Shown here in pieces: positions 48,002 through 57,409 of a stretch of DNA of 64,000 nt (positions are counted from its first letter, which is position 1; the number at the start of each line of letters is the position of its first letter). The stretch comes from Panacibacter ginsenosidivorans (GTDB taxonomy: Bacteria; Bacteroidota; Bacteroidia; Chitinophagales; Chitinophagaceae): positions 3,351,501-3,415,500 of the forward strand of contig NZ_CP042435.1 of assembly GCF_007971225.1 (NCBI RefSeq). The letters run 5' to 3'. The translations under genes and the position numbers were made by a program. The notes beneath the pieces are model-generated. The model was not told the origin of the DNA and searched no databases. It saw only the letters and a list, made by a program, of their open reading frames with translations.

Positions 48002-48058
48002 GTACAAGAGTGCGACGCAACAAAAGCATTATTTATAACCTACAGCCCGGATCATAAT
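48002..48058 (+). repeat. GTAC repeat unit 26
   Basis: Core GTACAAGAGTGCGACGCAAC (48002-48021), AAAAGCATTATTTATAACC, end CCCGGATCATAATT, 37 bp before the alpha-galactosidase ATG. Confidence 0.95.
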
Positions 48059-48095
48059 TAAAACAATATGTATATTCACTCTCAAACTTTTTTTG

Positions 48096-50294
48096 ATGAA
48101 GTATACATATCTCCTCACTGCACTAACAAGCTTGCTTTGCATTTCCAATTCACTTATTGCACAAACATTTATTCCTATTGAAACAAAAGATCACGCTATT
48201 GTTCTGCAGGCAGATAAAAATAACTACCTCAGCATGGTGTATTGCGGAGACCGGATAAATGAAGTGAAAGACTATGGCGCTATTGCAGGTATGTTTAAAT
48301 TTTCTACAGATAATGCTGGCAGTTATAATAATGCGTATACACCTGCTGGTACATGGAGTCTTTCGGAGCCTGCGATACAGGTTACACATTCAGATGGCAA
48401 TCCATCAACTGATCTGAAATATGTTAATTATGAAGCAACAGCATTAGATGATAACACAAGTCTTACTACCATTCACTTGCAGGATCCATTGTACAAACTT
48501 GCTGTGAATCTTTTTTATAAAACATGGAAAAATGAAAATGTAATTGAGCAATGGAGCGAAATTGTAAACAATGAAAAAGGCCCGGTGGTGATGCAGAAAT
48601 ATGCATCTGCTAATTTATTTTTTTCTGAGAAAGATTTTTATCTCACCAGTTACCAGGGAGAATATCTTACAGAGATGCAGCCGCAGGAAGAAAAATTATT
48701 ACAAGGCAATCGTGTAATAGAAAGCAAGCTGGGTACACGTGCTATGTTATTAGGTACACCAAATTTTATGGTATCGTTTGGTAAACCTGCAGACGAAAAC
48801 AGTGGCAAAGTTTTGTTGGGTCAACTTGCATGGAGTGGTAATTATAAATTAGATTTTGAAATTGATTCTTATAAGAATCTGCGGTTGATAGCAGGCATCA
48901 ATCCTTATGCATCTGCATATACACTGGCTGCAGGTAAATCTTTTAAAACGCCTTCACTTATTTATACCATTTCTGATAATGGTACAGGTCGGGCAAGCCG
49001 CCAGTTACAAAGCTGGGCAAGAAAATATCAGGTACTTGATGGGGAAGGAGAGCGGTTGACATTGCTTAATAACTGGGAAGCAACTTATTTTAATTTCAAT
49101 GAACAAAAATTAGCTGCATTATTTAAAGATGCAAAAAATTTAGGAGTTGATATGTTCCTGCTGGACGATGGATGGTTTGGTAATAAATATCCACGCAATG
49201 GTGATAATGCTGGTCTTGGCGACTGGCAGGAAAATGAAAAAAAATTGCCGAATGGTATTGGCTACCTTGTTAAAGCAGCAAAAGATTCTGGTGTAAAATT
49301 TGGTATCTGGATAGAACCTGAAATGGTAAACCCTAAAAGTGAATTGTATGAAAAGCATTTGGATTGGGTGATACGTCAGCCAGAGCGTCCTGAAAAATAT
49401 TATCGTAATCAACTCGTGCTGGATCTTACAAATCCTGAAGTGCAGGATCATGTTTTTGGTGTGGTTGATAATCTCTTTACAAAAAATCCTGAACTGGCTT
49501 TTATAAAATGGGATTGCAATGCAGTTATCTACAATGCTTACTCTGCTTATCTCGAAAAGAATAAAATTCCGCAGACACATTTGTATGTTGAGTATGTAAA
49601 TGGTTTATACAAAGTGCTGCAACGCATAAGAGCAAAATATCCGAAAGCGCCGATGATGCTGTGTTCCGGCGGAGGTGGCCGTGGCGATTATGAAATACTA
49701 AAATACTTTACAGAGTTCTGGCCAAGCGATGATACGGAACCAATTGAACGCATTTTTCAGCAATGGAATTATTCCTATTTCTTTCCATCGATTACAACAG
49801 ATTGTCACGTTACTGATTGGGGAAAACAGCCTATAAAATTTCGAACAGATGTGGCAAGCATGGGTAAACTTGGATTTGATATTGTTGCCAGCAAACTCAG
49901 CGAAAATGATCTTGCGTATTGCAAGCTGGCAGTAAAAAATTATAATGGCTTTAAAGATATTGTGTGGCATGGAGATCAATATCGGTTGGCAAGCCCATAT
50001 GAAAATCCTTTTGCATCTTTCATGTATGTAGATAAAAATAAAAGCAATGCCATCATGTTTACTTACATGCACAATACACGTGTGAATGAAGCCAGTGAAA
50101 GACCTGTTAAATTAAATGGCCTTGATGAGGATAAAAAATATGCTGTGAAAGAAATCAATTTATATCCCGGCACAAGAACAACAATTGATGAAAGTAAAAT
50201 TTATAGTGGCGCATTTTTAATGAATGTAGGTATTAACCCTGATGTTAATAGCAGAAGAACAAGTGTGGTACTGCAGGTTACAGAAAGTAAATAA
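48096..50294 (+). CDS. Secreted alpha-galactosidase (GH36)
   Basis: 732 aa from ATG 48096 (a TTG just before is less likely); signal peptide to about residue 22. GH36 features: LLDDGWFGNKYPRNGDNAGLGDW, GIWIEPEMVNPKS, AFIKWDCN (nucleophile Asp), CSGGGGRGDYEI and WPSDDTEPIER (acid/base Asp). Exo-alpha-galactosidase in the periplasm. Single gene between repeat units 26 and 27. Confidence 0.95.
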   Translation: MKYTYLLTALTSLLCISNSLIAQTFIPIETKDHAIVLQADKNNYLSMVYCGDRINEVKDYGAIAGMFKFSTDNAGSYNNAYTPAGTWSLSEPAIQVTHSDGNPSTDLKYVNYEATALDDNTSLTTIHLQDPLYKLAVNLFYKTWKNENVIEQWSEIVNNEKGPVVMQKYASANLFFSEKDFYLTSYQGEYLTEMQPQEEKLLQGNRVIESKLGTRAMLLGTPNFMVSFGKPADENSGKVLLGQLAWSGNYKLDFEIDSYKNLRLIAGINPYASAYTLAAGKSFKTPSLIYTISDNGTGRASRQLQSWARKYQVLDGEGERLTLLNNWEATYFNFNEQKLAALFKDAKNLGVDMFLLDDGWFGNKYPRNGDNAGLGDWQENEKKLPNGIGYLVKAAKDSGVKFGIWIEPEMVNPKSELYEKHLDWVIRQPERPEKYYRNQLVLDLTNPEVQDHVFGVVDNLFTKNPELAFIKWDCNAVIYNAYSAYLEKNKIPQTHLYVEYVNGLYKVLQRIRAKYPKAPMMLCSGGGGRGDYEILKYFTEFWPSDDTEPIERIFQQWNYSYFFPSITTDCHVTDWGKQPIKFRTDVASMGKLGFDIVASKLSENDLAYCKLAVKNYNGFKDIVWHGDQYRLASPYENPFASFMYVDKNKSNAIMFTYMHNTRVNEASERPVKLNGLDEDKKYAVKEINLYPGTRTTIDESKIYSGAFLMNVGINPDVNSRRTSVVLQVTESK

Positions 50295-50351
50295 TTTTTG
50301 AGCCAATCTTTATTGCTACTATTAAGCTGTTGTTGCGTCGCACACTTGTAC
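50295..50351 (-). repeat. GTAC repeat unit 27
   Basis: AATTTTTGAGCCAATC, TATTAAGCTGTT, core GTTGCGTCGCACACTTGTAC at 50332-50351. Starts right after the alpha-galactosidase stop. Confidence 0.95.
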
Positions 50352-50372
50352 TTTATCAATATGCCGCAACAA

Positions 50373-50960
50373 TTATTCTTTTATAGTAATTTGATAAACC
50401 TTGCTTACATCTTCAATGCTTTGCTTCTTCAATTTTTCATAAGCTGCATCTTTAACCTGCCTGTTGAAAGCATAGGCTTTGCCGTTCCATCTCCACACAG
50501 GATATTCCATGCCGGGCCCACCAATCAACAAATCAGGATAACCAAGATTTGCGGTTGCAAGTGCGTCAGGCACCATGCCCGGAAAACCAAGGTGATTTAC
50601 ATAAATGCCTTTAGCATCTTTTATAAACAATGCTATGCTGGTGCCTGCATTTCCTGAAGTATACGAATTGCCGAATGAAACAAAAATTTCTTCCTTGCCA
50701 TCTTTATTCATATCGGTAGGTAATACTGTTGCAGTGAATGGATAATCCTTACTGTCTTTATCTGAAGCAAATGGTTGGTCTTTATTACCTGATAATATAA
50801 AACCCAGTTTTGTTGCTATTTCATTTTTTTCTGCAACAGTAAGTTTTGTTTTTACATTTTTAAAAAGCGTGGTGGCCACATTGTTGAGTGTATTACTTTG
50901 TGCATTTGTATCTAGTATAGCACAGGTAAGGAGTGTAACGAGTACGGATAATTTTTTCAT
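50373..50960 (-). CDS. Secreted hypothetical protein with an EF-hand-like loop
   Basis: 195 aa, signal peptide MKKLSVLVTLLTCAILDTNAQ. One calcium-loop-like stretch DMNKDGKEEIFV near residue 85, as in FG-GAP or dockerin-type loops, then GYPDLLIGGPG and WRWNGKAYAFNRQ. Probably a small secreted beta domain. Function unknown. Enclosed by inverted repeat units 27 and 28. Confidence 0.75.
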   Translation of the reverse strand: MKKLSVLVTLLTCAILDTNAQSNTLNNVATTLFKNVKTKLTVAEKNEIATKLGFILSGNKDQPFASDKDSKDYPFTATVLPTDMNKDGKEEIFVSFGNSYTSGNAGTSIALFIKDAKGIYVNHLGFPGMVPDALATANLGYPDLLIGGPGMEYPVWRWNGKAYAFNRQVKDAAYEKLKKQSIEDVSKVYQITIKE

Positions 50961-51015
50961 AGCAGGGAAGTTTGGTTCCTATAAAGATAATAAATAGCTG
51001 ACGACAGTTTCAGAC

Positions 51016-51073
51016 GTACAAGTGTGCGACGCAACAAAAGCTAAATTTTTATTCAACACCCGGGTTCATAAAA
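51016..51073 (+). repeat. GTAC repeat unit 28
   Basis: CAGAC, core GTACAAGTGTGCGACGCAAC (51016-51035), AAAAGCTAAATTTTTATTC, end CCCGGGTTCATAAAAA touching the TRIC-like gene. Confidence 0.95.
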
Positions 51074-51076
51074 AAA

Positions 51077-51679
51077 CTAAATCTCAGGCAAACTCAATCT
51101 CTTTCTTTTAGAATAGATTCTTACTGCAACAATAATGATAATGCAGATGGAAAGATTGATATGATGTTCTAACGGAATTTTTTTCAACAGAATATATATA
51201 ACGCCGCCAATAGCACAGGCTGTGGCATAAAGTTCTCCACGCTTTAATAAATTGGGAACGGCGTTGCATAAGATGTCGGCGATCAATCCACCGAAAGTAG
51301 CAGTGATAACGCCCATAACAACTGCATACGTATCGTTTAATCCAAATGCTAAACTTTTTTCAATACCTGTTACAGTAAAGAGACCGATTCCAACAGCATC
51401 TGTAAAAAAGATTGTGCGCCTGAACTGCCGGTAATTAAGTTGAAACAAAAAAGTAATAACAATCGAAGCAAGTACAAGTAATAAAGCAATATTATCATTT
51501 ACCCAACTTACAGGTCTTGCGCCAATAAGCAGATCCCGTAAAGTGCCACCACCATAAGCGGTAACAAATGCAAGCACTGCAGCGCCGAAAATATCCATCT
51601 TATAGGTTCTTGCTTTAAATGCGCCTGTAATGGCGAAGATAAAAATACCGGCGTATGCAAGCAGGTCAAGAAAATTCAT
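51077..51679 (-). CDS. TRIC-type (UPF0126) cation channel protein
   Basis: 200 aa with seven hydrophobic helices in the two-fold repeated TRIC pattern. GGGTLRDLLIGARPVSW in the first half and FGGLIADILCNAVPNLL in the second are the paired glycine-rich helix kinks. Predicted trimeric inner-membrane cation channel. No partner gene nearby. Confidence 0.9.
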   Translation of the reverse strand: MNFLDLLAYAGIFIFAITGAFKARTYKMDIFGAAVLAFVTAYGGGTLRDLLIGARPVSWVNDNIALLLVLASIVITFLFQLNYRQFRRTIFFTDAVGIGLFTVTGIEKSLAFGLNDTYAVVMGVITATFGGLIADILCNAVPNLLKRGELYATACAIGGVIYILLKKIPLEHHINLSICIIIIVAVRIYSKRKRLSLPEI

Positions 51680-51725
51680 GGAACAAATTAAGCAATGAAA
51701 TTAATGATGCGTTACAAAAATAAAA

Positions 51726-51746
51726 AACCCGCTTATAAAGCGGGTT
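51726..51746 (-). terminator. Terminator of the 51.8 kb small gene
   Basis: AACCCGCT/AGCGGGTT with a 5-nt loop. On the minus strand TTTTTTATTTTTG follows. About 70 bp beyond the stop at 51816. Confidence 0.8.
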
Positions 51747-51815
51747 ACGAAGTTAGCAACGGTTGTTTGCGAGAAGGTTTTTCGGTCCTGTAAGCTCTTA
51801 TTATCTACCAGTGTA

Positions 51816-52013
51816 CTAAGCTGATAGTTTATATGATTTAAATGACAGGTCGTTGTGTTTTACAGATTCAATGGCCTCTTCTGCCAGGTTTCTGCACACA
51901 GTTTCTGCACGTTCACTATTGTTTACTTTTACATTTGAAGATGCAACAACCAATCTTAACAATGTAGAGAGCTCTACTTTGTGCTGCATCCTTCTTCTTT
52001 TCTGGTGTTCCAT
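51816..52013 (-). CDS. Small hypothetical protein
   Basis: 65 aa, basic N-terminus (MEHQKRRRMQHKVELSTLL), then an amphipathic helix-rich body (RAETVCRNLAEEAIESVKHND). No signal or membrane segment. A strong terminator downstream in the correct orientation supports a real transcript. Function unknown. Confidence 0.55.
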   Translation of the reverse strand: MEHQKRRRMQHKVELSTLLRLVVASSNVKVNNSERAETVCRNLAEEAIESVKHNDLSFKSYKLSA

Positions 52014-52189
52014 GGTTGCTTGTTTTAAGTGTTAATCATTTATTACGATGTAAAATTGCAACAGAAAACAAAACAAGGAAAGTAAATAAAGACAGGGAAC
52101 ACAAAACGCGTAACGAAGTGTTTAAAACTATGAATGAACCGTCGGGCAGAGAACTTAATATTCCAATAGTAGCAGGATAGAAAAGCTTT

Positions 52190-52242
52190 TATGATACCAG
52201 CTTTGTTTTTATGGCATCGTTCCTTGCGTCGCAATCCTTTCA
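52190..52242 (-). repeat. GTAC repeat unit 29 (CCTTGCGTCGCAATC variant)
   Basis: ATGATACCAGC end, TATGGCATCGTTC, core-like CTTGCGTCGCAATCCTTTCA at 52223-52242. It shares its variant core with unit 20. No plus partner follows. Confidence 0.75.
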
Positions 52243-52283
52243 TCTGATGAATATAAATTGAGCTGGTTAACAACGGAGTGTTG

Positions 52284-53051
52284 TTATCTGTCGAACCATT
52301 TTTTGAATGTCGGCGCTTTTTCGCGGCTGATATCTACTTCAAACTTTAAGGGTGCCTTTAACGAAACGGTAAGCTTTGCATTCTCATGCGGCTTTACACT
52401 TTGTATGGCATCAATATGAATAATATATTGCCTGTTTGCACGGTAGAATTTTTTCGGATCAAGCAATTCCTCCACTTCTTCAAGCGTGGTGAAATCGAGA
52501 ATATATTTATCGCCGTTAAAGGTAAAAAGATAGTTCAGGTTTTCCCGCATAAAACAGGCAATATCATTGGTGTTTACAGGTATCCAGTTGTTACGGACAC
52601 TTACAATAAATTTTTCTTTGTATAAAGAAGTTGTGTTGCCCTGCTTAAGATTTTTTACCAGTTGCTGAATATCTATTGGTGCTGCAGATTTGCTTTCTAC
52701 AATGCTCCTGCATTTTTCAATGGCCTTTTTTAATTCATCTTCATCTACAGGTTTTAAAAGATAATCTACTCCGTTAACTTTAAATGCTTTCAACGCGTAT
52801 TCATCATAAGCAGTAGTAAAAATAATCGGACAATTGAGTTTATAAATATCAAACAGTTCAAAGCTTACGCCATCGCTTAACTGTATATCCATAAAGATAA
52901 GATCGGGTTCTGCATTCTGCATGAACCATTTCTTAGCAGTTTTAAGACTGGGCAATACTTCCACAATAGTAATGTCGTTGGCTACTGTTTGTATTTTATT
53001 CTGCAGCTCTTTTGCAATGAGTGTTTCGTCTTCAAGGATCACAGCTTTCAT
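52284..53051 (-). CDS. LytTR response regulator
   Basis: 255 aa. Receiver domain (ILEDETLIAKELQNKI; phospho-acceptor Asp in DLIFMDIQLSDG, about residue 57; the late Lys in LLKPVDEDEL), then a LytTR DNA-binding domain (FIVSVRNNWIPV, RANRQYIIHIDAI). Cognate regulator of the kinase gene 27 bp upstream on the same strand. Confidence 0.95.
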   Translation of the reverse strand: MKAVILEDETLIAKELQNKIQTVANDITIVEVLPSLKTAKKWFMQNAEPDLIFMDIQLSDGVSFELFDIYKLNCPIIFTTAYDEYALKAFKVNGVDYLLKPVDEDELKKAIEKCRSIVESKSAAPIDIQQLVKNLKQGNTTSLYKEKFIVSVRNNWIPVNTNDIACFMRENLNYLFTFNGDKYILDFTTLEEVEELLDPKKFYRANRQYIIHIDAIQSVKPHENAKLTVSLKAPLKFEVDISREKAPTFKKWFDR

Positions 53052-53078
53052 ATAAGTTTGAGTTTAAATGTGGTACAA

Positions 53079-56000
53079 TTATATTAATGGAACTTTTACG
53101 AAAAAATATTGATCAGTTCCTTCAATAATAATAGGTTTATGGCTTAGGAAATTGTAAAGCGATTTCATGTTTAACAGGCCCTGTTTGTTGCTTGTTTCAA
53201 GAAAATTTTTCTTTTGCAGATTATTCTTTACAACGATGTATTCATCTTCGATTAGAATATCTATTATCAATGGAGAGTCTTCATCAATGATATTGTGCTT
53301 GATGGCATTTTCAATAAGATTCTGCAACGTAACAGGCGCTATCTTATAGGTATAATATTCTTCAGGAACATTAATGTTTACCACTAGTCCTTTTTCAAAC
53401 CGGGTTTGCTGCAGTTGAATAAAGGTTTCTACGAATTTTATTTCCTCCATCAGCGGCACAGTTTCCCTGTCGCGACTTTTGAGTATATAACGATAGATCT
53501 TTGACAGGCCATCTAAAAAATCCACTGCAAGCTTTTGGTCAAAGCGTATAAGGCTACTTAAAGATGTTAGTGAATTAAATAAGAAATGCGGGTTAAGATG
53601 TTGCTTCAGACTTTCATACATCACCAATGCTTTTTCTTTTTCCAAAGCATCTGCCTTTCCGCTAAGCTGCATGATCTGTTGCTGCTTTTTTAATTTGTAA
53701 CGGTAAAAAATATAAGTTGAGTTAGCTATAATGATAGCAAGCAATACAAAGAACCACCATGTTTTATAAAAAGGCTCTTCTACATGTATTGGTATCGATA
53801 TTATGGCACTGTCCCAATGACCAGGTTTATTAGTTGACTTTACTTTGAAGGTGTAATCACCCCCGGGCAAATTTGCATAACCCGCATAGCGACGTTTGCC
53901 TGCATTTACCCAATCTTTATCAAAACCTTCAAGCATATAGGTATATTCCTGTTTATCCGGCCTTACAAGATCCAATGCAGCATATTCAAAAGAAACAACA
54001 TTTGCGTTTGACGGTATTGTATACCTTTTACCCGCAGTTATAGTACTGTTGAAAAATTGTTCTTTATCATCTATTTTAAAAGAAGTTATAGTCAGTGGAA
54101 CTTTATAGCTTTTCAGGTCTGCTTCAGCAGGGTTAAAAACATAATATCCGGCAGAAGAAAAAATGGCCATATTTCCGTTGCGGAAGGCATAAAGATTATT
54201 ATCACCTGTGTTGGCTGTAATACCATCCCTTGCGCCATAACTGGTAACGTTATAAGTACCTTTCGTTATCCTGCAAACACCAGAAGCAGAACTGCACCAT
54301 ATATCTCCTTTTTTATCTTCCCTTATACTTGTAATCATATTGCCCATAAGGCCCGCTTCTGCATCAATAATTGTATTGAGTTTAGGAAAAGCTTCATGCG
54401 TATTATAAAAAGACAAGCCTGCATCCGTTCCTGCCCAGACATCACCATTGCTGTCAGCAAATAAAGAAAAGACACGGTTGTCTGATACTTTGGAAGAAGG
54501 CTTTGCATTTACATCAAGACTTATAAACCTGCCCAATGTTTTATCGTAATATCCAAAACAACCTCTTGTGCCGCCTATCCATATCCTTCCCGTTGCATCT
54601 ACTACAAGACCTTTGATAATATTTGAAGGTAAAAGATGTTTACTGTCTGTTGCATTATTGTAATAATGATCCCATGTTTTGTTACTTTCATCATAACAAA
54701 AAACACCATTTCGTTCAGAGGCAATCCATGCCTTACCTTCTTTGTCTTCTGCAATATGTATAAAGTAATTTGATTTGAGCGTACTGGTATAAGGAGGTGG
54801 CTGTGTTATTAAGACAAGCTTATTTTTTTGCTGATCATATTGATAAATAAAATCCCTCGTTACGATCCAGATATTCCCCTTACTGTCTTCCATCATATCT
54901 GGTACAGAAAGAATATTTTCTTCTTGTGGCGATACATCAAATGAAAAGGTTTTAGTGCTGCCTGTTTTTTTATCAGTCACATGCAGCCCATCTGCAAATC
55001 CGGTACCTGTAAAAAGCCATCTGCCAGCCTTGTCTTCCAGCATACTGTTTACACCCCAATACACCCCATTGTCAGTTCGGGTAACGGGTATCCCTGTATA
55101 ATGAAACCTTGAATCATCCTGCCTTACTTTTAATAAACCAACAGGAAACGAAAGCCATATATTATCCTGCTTGTCTATCATTAAGTGGTAGCATAATTGT
55201 CCCGGTATATTATTTTCTTTGTTGCTGTCACCACCAAAAAAATGAAACTGCCTGGTTTCTATATTAAAACTGCCAAATCCCTTATCGTTACTGGTTATCC
55301 ATAATTCTTTTTTGTTTTTATATTTCATATCACTTACAATATTTGTAGTAGCAACGCTTGTTTTGTGCATATCAAATTTGTAAGTGTTCCATTGGTTGGT
55401 GCGAATATTATAATAACTTAAACCGCCTGCCCAGGAACCAAGCCAGAAACCATTTTCATCAGGGAGCATTACACTGAACAGGTCGTCCCTTATCTGGTCA
55501 TGTTCCAATGGTTTTGCCCGTACCGGTATTATTTCTTTTGAAGACGCATTGAATTTATATAAGCCATCATGTGTGGCCAGCCAGTAAATATTATTATCTC
55601 CTTCCAGCATATCATACACAGAGTTATAAATAACCCTGAGTTCATCAGAATAAAAATGGTTTGTGTCTGAAATAATATTGTAATGCTCAACCTTACCTGT
55701 TACAGGGTCAAGCTTAATAAAACCTTTTTGCGAAAGACCTGCCCAAACGGAATTTTCTTTATCAACGTATAACATAGATATGTATGATGCCACATGCGCA
55801 GTAGTATCGAAACTTGTTACATTATAATTCTTAAATATCCCTGTTGCGGGGTCATAACTGCAGATCTTTTCTTTGTTAAGCCCAAGCCATAACCTGCCTG
55901 TTTTGTCTTCTGAAATTTTGAGTACTGTATTTTCAGGTAAAGAGCTATTGTCGCCTTTTATTTTTCTAAATACCTTAAAACTATAGCCATCATACCTGTA

Positions 56001-56192
56001 CAAACCAGTAGTAGTACCAAACCACAAATAGCCATGAGAATCCTGCAGCATGGTATTGATGGCATTGCTCTGCAGACCCGATGTTTCATCGAACTTTGTT
56101 ACTTCAAATGTTTCTGACTGACTAAATGCAACTGCAGGGAAAACAAATAAAATAAACAGGAAAAAAAAACTATGTTTTGGTATTGCAAACAT
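53079..56192 (-). CDS. Propeller-sensor LytS-type histidine kinase
   Basis: 1037 aa. Signal peptide (about 1-24), two-component-regulator propeller repeats (about 30-720; DSHGYLWFGTTTGLYRYDG is a typical unit), a Y_Y_Y domain (about 730-800), one TM helix (about 812-832), and a His_kinase domain whose phospho-acceptor is in LKQHLNPHFLFNSL. It has no fused receiver or HTH, unlike hybrid two-component systems; output goes to the adjoining LytTR regulator. The ligand is probably a periplasmic glycan or other solute. Confidence 0.95.
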   Translation of the reverse strand: MFAIPKHSFFFLFILFVFPAVAFSQSETFEVTKFDETSGLQSNAINTMLQDSHGYLWFGTTTGLYRYDGYSFKVFRKIKGDNSSLPENTVLKISEDKTGRLWLGLNKEKICSYDPATGIFKNYNVTSFDTTAHVASYISMLYVDKENSVWAGLSQKGFIKLDPVTGKVEHYNIISDTNHFYSDELRVIYNSVYDMLEGDNNIYWLATHDGLYKFNASSKEIIPVRAKPLEHDQIRDDLFSVMLPDENGFWLGSWAGGLSYYNIRTNQWNTYKFDMHKTSVATTNIVSDMKYKNKKELWITSNDKGFGSFNIETRQFHFFGGDSNKENNIPGQLCYHLMIDKQDNIWLSFPVGLLKVRQDDSRFHYTGIPVTRTDNGVYWGVNSMLEDKAGRWLFTGTGFADGLHVTDKKTGSTKTFSFDVSPQEENILSVPDMMEDSKGNIWIVTRDFIYQYDQQKNKLVLITQPPPYTSTLKSNYFIHIAEDKEGKAWIASERNGVFCYDESNKTWDHYYNNATDSKHLLPSNIIKGLVVDATGRIWIGGTRGCFGYYDKTLGRFISLDVNAKPSSKVSDNRVFSLFADSNGDVWAGTDAGLSFYNTHEAFPKLNTIIDAEAGLMGNMITSIREDKKGDIWCSSASGVCRITKGTYNVTSYGARDGITANTGDNNLYAFRNGNMAIFSSAGYYVFNPAEADLKSYKVPLTITSFKIDDKEQFFNSTITAGKRYTIPSNANVVSFEYAALDLVRPDKQEYTYMLEGFDKDWVNAGKRRYAGYANLPGGDYTFKVKSTNKPGHWDSAIISIPIHVEEPFYKTWWFFVLLAIIIANSTYIFYRYKLKKQQQIMQLSGKADALEKEKALVMYESLKQHLNPHFLFNSLTSLSSLIRFDQKLAVDFLDGLSKIYRYILKSRDRETVPLMEEIKFVETFIQLQQTRFEKGLVVNINVPEEYYTYKIAPVTLQNLIENAIKHNIIDEDSPLIIDILIEDEYIVVKNNLQKKNFLETSNKQGLLNMKSLYNFLSHKPIIIEGTDQYFFVKVPLI

Positions 56193-56324
56193 GCAGTTGG
56201 TAATTAACCTTCAAATTAGTGAAAACACTTGCTTTATAAAAACATTCTGCATGCAGCCTGCGAAAAATAAAATGAAGTGTTGCTTATTTCAAATAAAGCA
56301 TACAGCAAAAACAATGAAGAATAT

Positions 56325-56381
56325 ATTTATGTTGCCGACAGTAAAGCTTTGGGCATCGCCGGTTGTGTCACTCACTTGTAC
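56325..56381 (-). repeat. GTAC repeat unit 30 (GTGACAC subfamily)
   Basis: TTTATGTTGCCGACAG, GGGCATCGCCG, core GTTGTGTCACTCACTTGTAC at 56362-56381, then GTTCGGA. Empty pair with unit 31 (38-bp spacer). Confidence 0.9.
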
Positions 56382-56419
56382 GTTCGGAGCAACTGTCGAC
56401 AGCCGACTACTGTTATGCA

Positions 56420-56476
56420 GTACAAGAGTGCGACGCAACAAAAGCTAAATGCTTATCCAACAGCATGACTCCAAAA
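56420..56476 (+). repeat. GTAC repeat unit 31
   Basis: TTATGCA, core GTACAAGAGTGCGACGCAAC (56420-56439), AAAAGCTAAATGCTTATCC, end CATGACTCCAAAAA touching the globin stop. The two arms of this pair belong to different subfamilies. Confidence 0.9.
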
Positions 56477-56479
56477 AAA

Positions 56480-56899
56480 TTATGCCATCTGCGCACGGCC
56501 TGCACTTATCATCATCGCAGCGATCATTTCATAAAATGCACGCCAGGCATCTTTCACCTTTTCGTTCCAGCTATTGCCAAGACCTTTTTCCAATGTCCAC
56601 AGCAATGCATTACCCACCAAACGATAATGATCTGGTTTTACACCATAACCGGTGTGGCGCATAGACATGTTTTTTATATCCTCTGCCAATGCATCCGGAT
56701 CATCGATCCTGCGCACAATAGCAGTAAGCATATTGATAAGTTTGTAATGCTGTGCTTCCATTGATTCGGGAAACATTTTGCGCAAACGCGGATTATCAAA
56801 AAAAAGTTTGCTGTAAAAAAGATCGCCTAAAATATGCGCATCAACATTGTAGAAGCTTTTCCAACTTTGTTTTACTAATATTACCTGCTCCTCTGTCAT
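56480..56899 (-). CDS. Single-domain globin (flavohaemoglobin-type), copy 1
   Basis: 139 aa. Globin fold with Tyr-B10 in DLFYSKLF, a Gln at the E7 position (MEAQHYKL) and proximal His-F8 in MRHTGYGVKPDHY. This trio is typical of bacterial FHb-like globins that bind O2 and dioxygenate NO; no FAD reductase domain follows. Tandem with a paralogue 78 bp upstream on the same strand. Confidence 0.92.
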   Translation of the reverse strand: MTEEQVILVKQSWKSFYNVDAHILGDLFYSKLFFDNPRLRKMFPESMEAQHYKLINMLTAIVRRIDDPDALAEDIKNMSMRHTGYGVKPDHYRLVGNALLWTLEKGLGNSWNEKVKDAWRAFYEMIAAMMISAGRAQMA

Positions 56900-56977
56900 A
56901 TCTCACAATTTTGCTGTAAACTTTAAAAGAAAGCCCATGCAAATACACGGGCTCTCACCCCCTAAACTAAACATTAT

Positions 56978-57409
56978 TTATGCAGCTTCGGAGCTCAGAT
57001 TTCTGTAAGCGGCTTCTATCATTGTATTGGACAGCAAAGTGTAGCAACTGGCCCATGCCATTCTTGTTTCCTCTGTCCAATGTTCATCAAGTGCCTGGGC
57101 CAATGTCCATATCAAAGCGTTGCCTACTAATAAGTAGTGGCCTGGTTGTACACCATATTCCACATGGCGTCTTGCCAGTTTTGCCACATCTTTCAGCATC
57201 GTGGCAGGCCTGTCAAGTTTGCTAACTGCATAGTTAATCATGCTAATAAGCTTTGCAGATTGCTCTTGTATGGGTTTTTTGAACATACTTTTTATTTCGG
57301 GGCTGCCTGCAAAAAGGCGTGTATAAAATAACGTGCCTGCAACGGAAGGATCTAGCTTAGCTACTATGCTCCATGTTTTTTTTACGATCTGAATTTGATT
57401 ATTTGTCAT
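56978..57409 (-). CDS. Single-domain globin (flavohaemoglobin-type), copy 2
   Basis: 143 aa paralogue of the downstream globin. Tyr-B10 in TLFYTRLF, Gln-E7 in QEQSAKL, and His-F8 in ARRHVEYGVQPGHY are all kept. By eye the two share roughly a third of their residues, so the duplication is old. Likely NO or O2 handling; the two copies may differ in ligand affinity. Confidence 0.92.
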   Translation of the reverse strand: MTNNQIQIVKKTWSIVAKLDPSVAGTLFYTRLFAGSPEIKSMFKKPIQEQSAKLISMINYAVSKLDRPATMLKDVAKLARRHVEYGVQPGHYLLVGNALIWTLAQALDEHWTEETRMAWASCYTLLSNTMIEAAYRNLSSEAA

